From NCBI GenBank assembly GCA_037045645.1, contig JBAOIH010000006.1:1-64000 (forward strand): 64,000 nt of DNA, read 5' to 3'. A program made the position numbers and the translations under genes. Positions 19,496 to 30,721 of the stretch are shown piece by piece; positions within the stretch are counted from its first letter, which is position 1, and each line of letters opens with the position of its first letter. This DNA is from Nocardioides sp. (GTDB lineage: Bacteria > Actinomycetota > Actinomycetes > Propionibacteriales > Nocardioidaceae). The notes under the pieces are model-generated. The model did no database searches and was not told where the DNA came from. It was given only the letters and a program-made list of their open reading frames with translations.

Positions 19496-21037
19496 TTGCA
19501 GGCGCGCGTCGTCGCGAGCACCGTCTTGCTGTCGGCGATCGTCACGACGGCTGTCGGCTGGTTCCTGTTGCAGAACACCCGCGACGGACTGGTGGACCAG
19601 CGCGTCAACGCGGTGCTGCGTGAGACCGGCACCGAACGAAACGAGGCGGTCAACGCACTGGTCCGCGTCCCCGGCAACCAGAGCGATGTCGGGACCCAAT
19701 TGCGAGAACTCGTCGACCCGATCATCGAGCGGGGAGCGGCGCGCGACTTCAAGGTCGTCCTGACCGGACCTGTCGGGATGCAACGGCCCCTGACCGAGGG
19801 CGGCACCCATTACAGCGACGGGCTCGACCCCGACAGCGTGCCCGACTCGATGCTGCGCGCGTTCGCCGCCCCGAGCGCTCCCAAGTGGACCTACACCGAG
19901 ATCCGCACCATCGCGGCCGACGGCACCGAGGACCAGACGCCCGGCATCGTGACCGGCACCCAGTTCCAACTGCCGGCAGACAACAACAATCTCTACACCC
20001 TCTACTTCCTCTTCCCGATGTCGGAGGAGCAGAAGACGCTGGCCCTGGTGACCCGCAGTGCTCTCACGGCCGGCATCTTCTTGCTGGTCCTGGTGGCCGG
20101 GGTGACCTGGCTGGTCACCCGACAGGTCGTGACCCCGATCCGGATGGCGCGACGTGTGGCCGAGCGATTGGCCGCCGGTGGTCTGCAGGAGCGTCTGCGG
20201 GTCAGCGGCGAGGACGATCTGGCCAGATTGGCGACCTCGTTCAACCAGATGGCCTCCAACCTTCAGCGCCAGATCCGCCAGCTTGAGGAACTCAGCCGAG
20301 TCCAGCGCCGGTTCGTGGCTGACGTGTCGCACGAGTTGCGCACCCCCTTGACGACCGTACGGATGGCCGGCGACGTCTTGCACGATGCGCGCACCGAGTT
20401 CGACCCGGCCACGGCGCGCGCGGCGGAGTTGTTGCAGAAGGAACTCGATCGCTTCGAGACCCTGCTCGCCGACCTGCTGGAGATCAGTCGTTTCGACGCG
20501 GGTGCCGCACAACTCGACCTCGACGACGTCAACCTCGTCGACGTGGCGCATCGCATCGCCGACATGACCCGGCCGCTGGCGCAGCAGCGTGGCGTGCAGG
20601 TTGTCGTACGGTCCCCGCAGCGGGCCTGCCTGGCGGAGGCCGACGTACGCCGGGTCGAGCGGATCGTGCGCAACCTGGTCACCAACGCCATCGACCACGC
20701 CGAGTCACAAGACGTCGTCGTCACCGTGGACAGTGCGGACGATGCGGCGGCGATCTCCGTACGCGACTATGGCGTCGGCCTCGACGCGGCGGAGACCGCG
20801 ATGGTGTTCAACCGGTTCTGGCGTTCCGATCCGGCCCGGGCACGCACGAGTGGTGGCACCGGACTCGGTCTCGCGATCGCGCTGGAGGACGCGCACCTGC
20901 ACGGTGGCTGGTTGCAGGCCTGGGGTCGGCGTGGTGCGGGTGCGCAATTCCGGTTGACCCTGCCGCGCCACGCCGGGGATCGGTTGCGGCACAGCCCGTT
21001 GCCTCTCGTTCCCGCCGATGCGCAGGAGAGGGTCTGA
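19496..21037 (+). CDS. mtrB: Sensor histidine kinase MtrB
   Basis: Membrane sensor partner of MtrA. Two transmembrane segments (VVASTVLLSAIVTTAVGWFLL and SALTAGIFLLVLVAGVTWLV) flank an extracellular domain; a HAMP linker follows, then HisKA with the phosphorylated histidine in DVSHELRTPL, and HATPase with NAIDHA, DYGVGLD and GGTGLGLAIALEDAHLHGG. The start is uncertain: TTG at 19496 is the first standard codon, but the frame is open upstream through RWWLTFWRRS, a basic juxtamembrane segment that looks real, to a CTG at 19427 overlapping the mtrA stop. The kinase is therefore probably about 23 residues longer than the 513 aa given. Confidence 0.93.
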   Translation: MQARVVASTVLLSAIVTTAVGWFLLQNTRDGLVDQRVNAVLRETGTERNEAVNALVRVPGNQSDVGTQLRELVDPIIERGAARDFKVVLTGPVGMQRPLTEGGTHYSDGLDPDSVPDSMLRAFAAPSAPKWTYTEIRTIAADGTEDQTPGIVTGTQFQLPADNNNLYTLYFLFPMSEEQKTLALVTRSALTAGIFLLVLVAGVTWLVTRQVVTPIRMARRVAERLAAGGLQERLRVSGEDDLARLATSFNQMASNLQRQIRQLEELSRVQRRFVADVSHELRTPLTTVRMAGDVLHDARTEFDPATARAAELLQKELDRFETLLADLLEISRFDAGAAQLDLDDVNLVDVAHRIADMTRPLAQQRGVQVVVRSPQRACLAEADVRRVERIVRNLVTNAIDHAESQDVVVTVDSADDAAAISVRDYGVGLDAAETAMVFNRFWRSDPARARTSGGTGLGLAIALEDAHLHGGWLQAWGRRGAGAQFRLTLPRHAGDRLRHSPLPLVPADAQERV

Positions 21038-21038
21038 G

Positions 21039-22739
21039 ATGCGTCGACTCTCCTTGCTGTTGCTGATCGTGCTCGCCCTGACGGGGTGCGTACGCCTGCC
21101 CAGCAGCGGACCCGTGGTGGAGGCCACGGACGTGGGCGGGTCCGGGCAGCGGGTCGACTGCTGCTATCTGCCCAACCCGCCACGGGTGGGCGAGACGACC
21201 AGCCAGATCGCGGCGCACTTCCTCGAAGCGATGACCGCCACTCCGTTGCAGACGACGGTGGCCCAACAGTTCCTCACGGCGCGAGCGCGTGAGCAGTGGC
21301 GCCCCGAGCGGTCCACCCTGATCTACGGCAGTGTCGCGATCAGAGGTCAACGTCAGGTGTCGATCACCCTGCGTGATGTCTACGAGGTGGACGAACACGG
21401 CACCTATCGCCGTACGGATCGCAGTCGCAGCCTCGTCTTCGGCATGGAGCGGGAGTCCGGGGAATGGCGGATCAGCGGCGTGCCGGACGCGCTGATCGTC
21501 CCCGCGACCTGGGCCAGCGACAACATCGAGACCGCCAACGCCTATTTCGTCGACCCCACCAGCCGGGTCTTGGTGCCGGAACCGATCCACGTGCCGCGCG
21601 GGGACGGCTTCGCGACCGCGTTGATGGAGAGCCTGCTCGCCGGGCCCGGTCGGCGACGCGAGGGCGTGATGCAGAGCTTCCTCCCGGCCAACCTCAGCCT
21701 CGGCCTGTCGGTCCCGGTCGACGCGGACGGCACCGCGATGGTCGAGTTGGAGGGGGACGCGTCCGGAATCTCGGCCGATCAGGCCGAGTTGATGGCGACG
21801 CAGATCGCATGGACGCTGCGCCAGGACACCACGATCCGCAGGATCAAACTCACCGCAGATGGTCGCACCCTGCCCGGACAGCCGACCGAGATCTCTCTGC
21901 AGACCGGGGACCAGTTGGACCCTGCGGCCTTCGGTGCCTCGACCCGACTCTGGGGGATTCGGCAGGGACGAGTCGTCTCAGGCACGGTCACGATGCTCGA
22001 CCCGGTCGTCGGGAAGCTCGGGCGCAGTGATTTCGGCCTGCGCAGCCTGGCGGTCAGTCTCCGCGGCACCGAGATCGCCGGTGTGTCCGGCGACGGCACG
22101 GCGGTTCTGCGCGGTCCCGTCGGTGCCGGGCAGGTCGACGAGGTGGTCAGTGCCGCCTCAGACCTGCTGCCGCCCGCGTGGGACGTGCAGGGCCGACTCT
22201 GGCTTCTGGACCGCACTCCGGTCGGCACGCAGGTGAGCGTGATCCTCGACTCCGATCAGGCGCCACTGCCGGTGCCGGGACTTCTACCCGGTCGGGTGGC
22301 GAACTTCGTGGTGTCGCGTGACGGCACCCGTCTGGTGGGGCTGGTGCGTGGCGAACGCCGCGATCGGCTGGTGAGCTATCGGATCGAGACCCGCGTCAAC
22401 GGTGCCCCTCGGCTCGTCACTCCGGTCGCGCTCGGAACGGGGGCGAGCCCGCGCCTGCGGCGGATCCGCGACATCGCCTGGCGCACCCCGACAACCTTGG
22501 CGGTGCTTGCGCCCCTCGGCGAGTTGTCCCAACTGCGCACCTTGAACATCGACGGGTCACCGTCTGGTCTGCAGAGTTGGCCGACCCTGGCCAAGGAGTT
22601 CGCGAACCTTGCCGGCGCGCCCGATCCCGACACTGAATTCCTGGCGACGTACCCGGGCTACGTAACCTTGCCCTACGCCTCCAGCCGCCAGTTGGTGGCG
22701 GTCGACGTCGACGCTTCGAGCCTCACCTACGTCGGCTGA
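21039..22739 (+). CDS. lpqB: Lipoprotein LpqB, MtrAB accessory
   Basis: 566-aa lipoprotein that interacts with the extracellular domain of MtrB in mycobacteria. The signal peptide ends with the lipobox LALTGC (Cys17), followed by VRLPSSGPV. A GerMN domain occupies the middle (LMESLLAGPGRRREGVMQSFLP, VELEGDASGISADQAELMATQ), and the C-terminal half has the beta-propeller-like repeats of LpqB (DVQGRLWLLDRT, VSRDGTRLVGLV). The ATG at 21039 sits one base after the mtrB stop with GGAGAG in front, so the three genes form one operon. A short GC-rich hairpin at 22754-22772 follows. Confidence 0.94.
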   Translation: MRRLSLLLLIVLALTGCVRLPSSGPVVEATDVGGSGQRVDCCYLPNPPRVGETTSQIAAHFLEAMTATPLQTTVAQQFLTARAREQWRPERSTLIYGSVAIRGQRQVSITLRDVYEVDEHGTYRRTDRSRSLVFGMERESGEWRISGVPDALIVPATWASDNIETANAYFVDPTSRVLVPEPIHVPRGDGFATALMESLLAGPGRRREGVMQSFLPANLSLGLSVPVDADGTAMVELEGDASGISADQAELMATQIAWTLRQDTTIRRIKLTADGRTLPGQPTEISLQTGDQLDPAAFGASTRLWGIRQGRVVSGTVTMLDPVVGKLGRSDFGLRSLAVSLRGTEIAGVSGDGTAVLRGPVGAGQVDEVVSAASDLLPPAWDVQGRLWLLDRTPVGTQVSVILDSDQAPLPVPGLLPGRVANFVVSRDGTRLVGLVRGERRDRLVSYRIETRVNGAPRLVTPVALGTGASPRLRRIRDIAWRTPTTLAVLAPLGELSQLRTLNIDGSPSGLQSWPTLAKEFANLAGAPDPDTEFLATYPGYVTLPYASSRQLVAVDVDASSLTYVG

Positions 22740-22753
22740 ACGCCGCTGCTCCA

Positions 22754-22772
22754 GGCCTGCTCTCCACAGGCC
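22754..22772 (+). terminator. Possible terminator after lpqB
   Basis: GGCCTG-CTCTCCA-CAGGCC forms a 6-bp stem in the 57-base gap before comF. No T-run follows, so support is weak. Confidence 0.3.
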
Positions 22773-22796
22773 GGACCAGCCTGCTGGCGCGAGCCC

Positions 22797-23543
22797 GTGA
22801 CACCTGCTGCGATGGGCGCTATGGCGAGTGCGGCCGAGCCGGGGTGGTTGCGCGACGGACTGCGCGACGTGCTGGCCGGGTCGCGTTGTCTGGGTTGTGA
22901 GCGTCCCGGTCGGTTGCTGTGTCCTTCGTGCGGTGCCACCCTGCGCTCGCCCGCCCGGCGGGTCGAGCCTCAGCCGTGTCCGCCCGGGCTGGCGCGGTGT
23001 TGGGCGGCTTGGGACTACTCGGGGCTGGCCAAGGACGTGATCAACGGACACAAGGAGCACTCCTACTTCGGGTTGCGTACCCCGCTGGCACGAACACTCG
23101 CCGACGTGGTCGTGGCGGCCTCGGCGCCCGCCGTCGACCCGGTCGTACTCGTGCCCATCCCGAGTGCGCGGGCCACCACTCGGGCACGCGGATACGCACC
23201 GCTGCAGGTGGTGGTTCGGATGGCCGCGAGCCGGTTGCGAGCCCAGGGGCACGAGGTCAGGACGCAGACCCTGCTCCGGCCCTGGTGCCCCGCGCGAGAC
23301 CAGGTGGGGCTCAACGCCTCGCAGCGGTATGCCAACCTGCGCGATTCGCTGGTCTGCGACAGTGCCGCAGTCCGTCGGCTCGGGCGACGGCAGTCTCGCG
23401 CCTGGGTGGTGTTGTGCGACGACGTCATCACCACCGGCGCCACGGCGTACGAAGCCCAGCGCGCGCTCGTCGCGGCGGGTCTGCGGCCGGCTTCGATCGC
23501 GGCGATCGCTGCCACGCAACGCACCTGGCAGCCCCGCGCGTGA
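22797..23543 (+). CDS. ComF family phosphoribosyltransferase-like protein
   Basis: 248-aa ComF homologue, related to the competence-associated late protein ComFC. An N-terminal zinc ribbon (CLGCERPGRLLCPSC) is followed by the PRTase fold: SGLAKDVINGHKEH, a PIPSARATTRARGYAPL loop and the PRPP-binding VLCDDVITTGATA. Natural transformation is not established in this lineage, so a nucleotide or DNA-repair role is as likely. Start codons at 22797 (GTG), 22812 and 22821 (ATG) are all possible; the earliest is given. In streptomycetes and mycobacteria comF also lies between lpqB and the hibernation factor gene, which supports orthology. Confidence 0.88.
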   Translation: MTPAAMGAMASAAEPGWLRDGLRDVLAGSRCLGCERPGRLLCPSCGATLRSPARRVEPQPCPPGLARCWAAWDYSGLAKDVINGHKEHSYFGLRTPLARTLADVVVAASAPAVDPVVLVPIPSARATTRARGYAPLQVVVRMAASRLRAQGHEVRTQTLLRPWCPARDQVGLNASQRYANLRDSLVCDSAAVRRLGRRQSRAWVVLCDDVITTGATAYEAQRALVAAGLRPASIAAIAATQRTWQPRA

Positions 23544-23584
23544 CGGCGCGTCCCCCCACCCTTTCGCCGCAACCGGGGCTGGAC

Positions 23585-23590
23585 TAACGT
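23585..23590 (+). promoter_or_regulatory. Candidate -10 of the raiA-leader RNA
   Basis: TAACGT, with a weak TTTCGC 17 bases upstream at 23562-23567, would start transcription near 23597, just before the first strand of the RNA closing helix. Confidence 0.35.
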
Positions 23591-23603
23591 CTGGTCATGG
23601 AGT

Positions 23604-23896
23604 CCGTCCGGGTCCGTGGTTGCGCTTCTCGGGCCAGTTGTGTCTTGACACACTCCTCGGGCAGCAAGCCGATGCCAGTCGCAGGCGAAACGGCCCACGT
23701 AAGCCCGGCTCCGCGACGGAGTCGCGTGATCACGGTGCGGCTTAGAAGTAAGTCCTGCCTCGCCTCCGACGTCAGATACGTCGGCGCGTCCGTTCCCTTC
23801 GGGGTTCGGCGTACGCGGGAGAAGGTCAGTAGTGGCACCAAGCTGCGAGCACCTCAGCAGGCGGCTGTGGGGACGAAGACCAGGTCGGCCGGACGG
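23604..23896 (+). ncRNA. Probable raiA-type structured RNA upstream of the hibernation factor gene
   Basis: The 397-base gap 23544-23940 lacks a plausible gene but is rich in pairing. CCGTCCGG at 23604-23611 pairs perfectly with CCGGACGG at 23889-23896, closing a domain of about 293 nucleotides. Inside are TGTGT-CTTG-ACACA, CTCCG-CGA-CGGAG, CCGACGT-CAGAT-ACGTCGG and CCC-TTCG-GGG with a stable tetraloop. Raw unpaired-looking purine stretches (GGCTTAGAAGTAAG) lie between. A raiA motif RNA of this size is known upstream of raiA/hpf genes in Firmicutes and Actinobacteria; its function is unknown. Identification is by position, size and structure, not by a covariance search. Confidence 0.65.
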
Positions 23897-23940
23897 GCTC
23901 CATCCGAGCATTCACACCCAACCCCCTCCAGGAGGAAAAG

Positions 23941-24567
23941 ATGGATGTTGTTGTCAGCGGGCGTCACTTCGAGGTCACGGATCGATTCCGTAGCCATGTG
24001 ACCGAGAAGCTTGCTCGGTTGGAGAAGCACGATCACCGCATCATCCGTGTCGACGTGGAGGTGGAGAACGAGCGCAACCCGCGACTGGTCGACCGCGCCG
24101 TACGCGTCGAGCTCACCGCGTTCTCCAAGGGTCCGATCATCCGTGCGGAGGCTGCGGCCAGCGACAAGATGGGGGCACTGGACCTGGCGCTGGACAAGAT
24201 GGCCTCGCAGATGCGCCGCGCATCCGACCGGCGCCGCACCGCCAACCGAGGAAAGCCCAAGGCCGGGGTCGCGGCGGAACTCAACGCCATCCTCGACGGT
24301 CAGGACGCAGCGGACCTCGACGGTGCGAAGCCCACGGATCAGGCGGGGCCGATCGAAGTCGACGGCGACGGGCCCCTGGTCGTACGCCAGAAGTCGTTCA
24401 AGGCCTCGCCGATGTCGCTGGACCAGGCGCTGTACGAGATGGAGTTGGTCGGCCACGACTTCTTCCTCTTCGTGGACAAGGAGAGTCAGCGTCCGTCGGT
24501 GCTCTACCGCCGCCGCGGTTATAACTACGGCGTGATCGACCTCGACGTGGAGAACGGCGACGCCTGA
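23941..24567 (+). CDS. raiA: Ribosome hibernation promoting factor, long form
   Basis: 208-aa long HPF that pairs 70S ribosomes into inactive 100S dimers in stationary phase or stress. The N-terminal RaiA/HPF domain (MDVVVSGRHFEVTDRFRSHV, EKLARLEKHDHRI, DLALDKMASQMRRASDR) covers residues 1-105, a polar linker follows, and the C-terminal dimerisation domain (VVRQKSFKASPMSLDQAL, YEMELVGHDFFLFVD) closes the protein. GGAGGAAAAG directly before the ATG at 23941 is a strong ribosome binding site. Expression is probably governed by the long structured leader. A clear intrinsic terminator follows at 24578. Confidence 0.96.
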   Translation: MDVVVSGRHFEVTDRFRSHVTEKLARLEKHDHRIIRVDVEVENERNPRLVDRAVRVELTAFSKGPIIRAEAAASDKMGALDLALDKMASQMRRASDRRRTANRGKPKAGVAAELNAILDGQDAADLDGAKPTDQAGPIEVDGDGPLVVRQKSFKASPMSLDQALYEMELVGHDFFLFVDKESQRPSVLYRRRGYNYGVIDLDVENGDA

Positions 24568-24577
24568 TCATCTCCAG

Positions 24578-24624
24578 AACTAGTCCCCGGTGGTCCGTGT
24601 GACCCCGGGGACTAGTTTCATTTT
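24578..24624 (+). terminator. Intrinsic terminator after raiA/hpf
   Basis: AACTAGTCCCCGG at 24578-24590 pairs with CCGGGGACTAGTT at 24605-24617 (13 bp, perfect) and is followed by TCATTTT. This is the clearest terminator in the window. Confidence 0.85.
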
Positions 24625-24631
24625 GCGTCAC

Positions 24632-24643
24632 AGGACTAGTCCT
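24632..24643. promoter_or_regulatory. Palindrome AGGACTAGTCCT upstream of the response regulator gene
   Basis: A perfect 12-base palindrome 18 bases before the ATG at 24661. Its core ACTAGTCC is the same word as in the neighbouring terminator stem. It may be an operator for the downstream LuxR-type regulator, or a duplicate of the terminator arm. Confidence 0.4.
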
Positions 24644-24660
24644 TCTGTCATGATTCGCGA

Positions 24661-25338
24661 ATGGGTGCTCCCTCATCCTCGGCCGGCGAGCCGATCCGAG
24701 TGCTCGTCGTCGACGACCAGGAGTTGTTCCGGCGCGGGATCACGATGCTGCTTGCGGACGAGCCCGGCATCAGCGTGATCGGAGAGGCGGGCGACGGGTT
24801 GGCCGGAGCCTCTGCCGCAGCCGAGCTCGCACCCGACGTGGTGCTGTTGGACGTACGCATGCCGCGCCGCTCGGGGATCGAGTCGTGTCGCGAGATCAAG
24901 ACCGTCTCGCCGACGACCAAGATCGTGATGCTGACCGTGTCCGATGACGAGAACGACCTGTATGAGGCCGTCAAGAGTGGTGCCTCCGGGTACCTGCTCA
25001 AGGACTCCTCCATCGAGGAGGTTGCGCAGGCGGTGCGAGTGGTGCACGACGGGCATTCGCTGATCTCGCCGGCGATGGCCATCAAGCTGATCGAGGAGTT
25101 CAAGGAGTTGGCGCGCCGCTCGCACGGTGAGGCGGCGTTGCGGCTCACCGATCGAGAACTCGAAGTGCTTCGCCTGGTGGCCCAGGGGCTGGCCAACCGT
25201 GACATCGCCGCCGAGTTGTTCATCTCCGAGAACACCGTGAAGAACCACGTCCGCAACATCTTGGACAAGCTCCAACTGCACTCACGGATGGAAGCGGTGA
25301 TGTACGCCGTGCGCGAGAAGCTGTTCGAGATCGAGTGA
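24661..25338 (+). CDS. NarL/LuxR-family response regulator (no kinase nearby)
   Basis: 225-aa regulator with an N-terminal receiver (RVLVVDDQELFRRGITMLLADEPG; phosphoacceptor Asp in VVLLDVRMP; GYLLKDSS near the switch lysine) and a C-terminal LuxR helix-turn-helix (LTDRELEVLRLVAQGLANRDIAAEL, SENTVKNHVRNILDKL). No histidine kinase gene is adjacent, so it is an orphan here; the same orphan lies between hpf and secA in streptomycetes. The 12-base palindrome upstream may be its own operator. The stop overlaps the GTG of the next gene (GTGA). Confidence 0.92.
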   Translation: MGAPSSSAGEPIRVLVVDDQELFRRGITMLLADEPGISVIGEAGDGLAGASAAAELAPDVVLLDVRMPRRSGIESCREIKTVSPTTKIVMLTVSDDENDLYEAVKSGASGYLLKDSSIEEVAQAVRVVHDGHSLISPAMAIKLIEEFKELARRSHGEAALRLTDRELEVLRLVAQGLANRDIAAELFISENTVKNHVRNILDKLQLHSRMEAVMYAVREKLFEIE

Positions 25339-26579
25339 TCCCCTCGGTGACCACACAGTCGCTCAGCCGGGCTCAGGCCCGACGCATCGGCCTGGCCGCC
25401 CAGGGGTTCCTCGATCCACCCGTGGCGCGCCCGACGCTGCGTACGCTCGAGCGCACCGTGGCGCGCACCGGAGTGCTGCAGGTCGACTCGGTCAATGTGT
25501 TGCAGCGGGCGCACCTGATGCCGTTGTACGCCCGGATGGGGCCGTACGACACCGACCTGCTGCGTCGAGCCAGCACCGGCACCGCGCGCTCGCCGCGGCG
25601 GCTCGTGGAGTATTGGGCGCACGTCCAGGCGCTGATGCCCGTGGAGTTGTGGCCCGCGATGCGGCATCGGATGCGCGACTATCAGGTAAAGGGCAGCCAC
25701 TGGGGCTTCACCGCCGACCACGGCATCACCCGTGAGGTGCTGGAGGTCGTCCGTGGGCGCGGCCCGGTGACGGCGCGCGACCTTGAGACAGAGTTCGAGT
25801 CTGGCCCGCGCAGCAAGGAGCACTGGGGCTGGAACTGGTCACAGGCTCGCCAATCCCTCGACTTCCTCTACCGTTGCGGGGAGTTGGCGATCGCCGGGCG
25901 CAACAGCCAGTTCGAGGTCAGCTACGACGTGGCGCAACGGGTGATCCCGGCACGGCACTTCGAGGCTCCTGAACTGTCGGCGGAGGACGCGCGCGTCGAA
26001 CTCGTGCGCCGCGCTGCACGTTCGTACGGCGTCGCGACCACTGCGGACCTTCGTGACTACTACCGGATTACCCGACTCTCCGACACCCAACGAGCCGTCG
26101 ATCGCCTGGTCGAGGGAGGCGAGTTGCATCCGGTCGTGGTCGAGGGCTGGCGTCGCCCGGCGTACCTGCATCACCAGGCGCGGCTCCCGCGACGCGTGTC
26201 GGCGCGCACCCTGTTGAGCCCGTTCGATCCCGTGGTGTGGCACCGCGAACGCACCGAAGCACTCTTCGACTTTCACTACCGCATCGAGATCTACGTGCCG
26301 GCAGCGAAGCGACAGTTCGGCTACTACTGCCTGCCGTTCCTGCTCGGTGACACCGTGGTCGGACGGGTGGATCTGAAAGCCGACCGCAGGCACGGCCGTC
26401 TCCTGGTCCCGGCCGCGTACGCCGAGCCGGCGGCGCCCGCCGACACCGCGACGCATCTGGCGTGGGAGTTGCGTCGACTGGCGGACTGGCTGGGGCTGGC
26501 GCAGATCGTCGTGCAGCCTCGTGGAGATCTCGCGCCGGCGCTGGGCGCCGCAGTTGGGGGCCTCGGCCTGGCTGGGTAG
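25335..26579 (+). CDS. Winged-helix YcaQ/AlkX-like DNA glycosylase family protein
   Basis: 414-aa protein of the HTH_42/DUF1006 family, whose characterised members (E. coli YcaQ, Streptomyces AlkX/AlkZ) unhook interstrand DNA crosslinks by glycosylase action. Key parts visible are the start LSRAQARRIGLAAQGF, the catalytic QVD-type motif in GVLQVDSVNVLQRAH, RLVEYWAHVQALMP and the C-terminal LLSPFDPVVWHRER, YVPAAKRQFGYYCLPFL, GRVDLKADR. It overlaps the response-regulator stop by 4 bases and probably shares its transcript. Repair of alkylation crosslinks is the likely role, with substrate unknown. Confidence 0.88.
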   Translation: MIPSVTTQSLSRAQARRIGLAAQGFLDPPVARPTLRTLERTVARTGVLQVDSVNVLQRAHLMPLYARMGPYDTDLLRRASTGTARSPRRLVEYWAHVQALMPVELWPAMRHRMRDYQVKGSHWGFTADHGITREVLEVVRGRGPVTARDLETEFESGPRSKEHWGWNWSQARQSLDFLYRCGELAIAGRNSQFEVSYDVAQRVIPARHFEAPELSAEDARVELVRRAARSYGVATTADLRDYYRITRLSDTQRAVDRLVEGGELHPVVVEGWRRPAYLHHQARLPRRVSARTLLSPFDPVVWHRERTEALFDFHYRIEIYVPAAKRQFGYYCLPFLLGDTVVGRVDLKADRRHGRLLVPAAYAEPAAPADTATHLAWELRRLADWLGLAQIVVQPRGDLAPALGAAVGGLGLAG

Positions 26580-26632
26580 AGTGACCGAGGCTCGGAATCG
26601 GGCCGACACGAACCCTCCAGGAGTCTCCGCAC

Positions 26633-29489
<2,857 letters not shown>

Positions 29490-29492
29490 CCC

Positions 29493-30002
29493 TCAGGCCC
29501 ACTCCAGGGCGGTGCACTGCATCCGCCCCTCGATCAGTTCGAAGCGAGCCGCGATTGCGCGATGGCGCGCGCCATAACGCACGACCGCAGCAGCCTCGCA
29601 GGTCGTGGCGGCCACGAAACTGGTGTGCAACGACGTGATGCTGGGCCGGACCGTCGGCCCCGCGATCGTCGCTGCCCGCCCGGGCAGGGACGTCACCGAC
29701 CCGCGGACGAGTTGGGCACGTCGGACCAGATCCTCATAGACCTCCTCCTGCATCCAGCGGACCAGTTGCGTGGCACTGCGTTGGCCGGCCACGACGTCGA
29801 CAGCCGACTGCAGGAATCGGCCCGCCCATTGGTCGAACCGCTTGCGCCGGAGCGGGTCGATCCGCGCGACATCGTGGGCACAGTTGCGGTCCGCAGGGTC
29901 GGGGGGAGCGACGGGCTCGTGCAACGAGAGTGCAAGGGTGCCCTGCAGTGGCGCGATCGGCGCGGGCATTCGTCGGCGTCGTGCTTCCTCTAGGGCGGTC
30001 AT
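29493..30002 (-). CDS. Rv3235 family protein
   Basis: 169-aa actinobacterial protein found next to secA and a LysM gene. Recognisable parts are DQWAGRFLQSAVDVVAGQRSATQLVRWM and the C-terminal VVRYGARHRAIAARFELIEGRMQCTALEWA. No enzyme motif, signal peptide or membrane segment is seen; function unknown. The ATG at 30002 overlaps the stop of the LysM gene (ATGA), so both are cotranscribed. Its 3' end is 3 bases from the convergent secA stop. Confidence 0.8.
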   Translation of the reverse strand: MTALEEARRRRMPAPIAPLQGTLALSLHEPVAPPDPADRNCAHDVARIDPLRRKRFDQWAGRFLQSAVDVVAGQRSATQLVRWMQEEVYEDLVRRAQLVRGSVTSLPGRAATIAGPTVRPSITSLHTSFVAATTCEAAAVVRYGARHRAIAARFELIEGRMQCTALEWA

Positions 30003-30634
30003 CGCGGATTCCTTTCCATCGGTGTCGGGAGGCGAAGACGAAGGCCGGGGCGGATCAGATCCGGATCCGGGCCGATCTCGTGCCGGTTGAGCGCGTGCAG
30101 ACGGGCCACGACGCGGGCGATGTGCGCAGGTGTGGCTCCGGCGGGCAGGGAGCGCTCGGCCAGTCGCCAGAGGCAGTCGCCTGGGCGTACGACCATCACG
30201 GCAGGTGGCGGCGCGGCTTCGGTGGGGCCGGTGCTCGGGAGGGTCGGCACGGTCAATCCCTCGAGAGGAGTCGGTGCGTCATCCAGGGCGTGGGAGGGTG
30301 CGGCCGAGACGACCAGACCGAACCCGCACGCCGCGAACACCAGGCGGCGGACCAGGAGCGGGCAACCACGTCGTCCCTGCGCCCGGCCGCGCAGCACGTC
30401 CACGACTGACAACAGACCGCACAGCCACAGCCAGAGCAGGCACGCGAAGGCCAGGCTTCCGCAGAGATGTCCCAGGGCCTGGTCGAGGGTCTCGTTCGCG
30501 CGTACGCCCGGGTGCCGCAGCGCGGCGACCGCGACGAGGTCCGGCCACAGCCAAGCGCAGGCCGCCGACGTCGCGGCGGTCAACAGCACCGCCACAAAGA
30601 GTGGGCGGAGTCGAGAGCGTCCGTTCAGCCACAT
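29999..30634 (-). CDS. LysM-domain membrane protein
   Basis: 211-aa protein from the ATG at 30634 (MWLNGRSRLRP). About three transmembrane segments fill the N-terminal half (FVAVLLTAATSAACAWLWP, LAFACLLWLWLCGLLSV, RLVFAACGFGLVVSAAPS). A proline-rich stretch leads to a C-terminal LysM motif (VVRPGDCLWRLAERSL, LIRPGLRLRLP) that would bind peptidoglycan on the outside. This agrees with the LysM gene upstream of Rv3235-like genes in other actinobacteria. A longer start at 30697 is possible but less likely because it would cross the divergent promoter region. Function: wall-associated, exact role unknown. Confidence 0.82.
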   Translation of the reverse strand: MWLNGRSRLRPLFVAVLLTAATSAACAWLWPDLVAVAALRHPGVRANETLDQALGHLCGSLAFACLLWLWLCGLLSVVDVLRGRAQGRRGCPLLVRRLVFAACGFGLVVSAAPSHALDDAPTPLEGLTVPTLPSTGPTEAAPPPAVMVVRPGDCLWRLAERSLPAGATPAHIARVVARLHALNRHEIGPDPDLIRPGLRLRLPTPMERNPR

Positions 30635-30721
30635 ATCCCTATGTTTGCGACTGTTTGCGTGGGTCAAACCTGTTTTGCCAATCTGTGCATAACCCACGGC
30701 CCCGCGGGAACGTCACCTCAC

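Noticed and set aside
23645..23650. TTGACA as a -35 promoter element upstream of raiA/hpf
   Set aside because: It is part of the TGTGT-CTTG-ACACA hairpin inside the structured RNA, and no -10 lies at a suitable distance.
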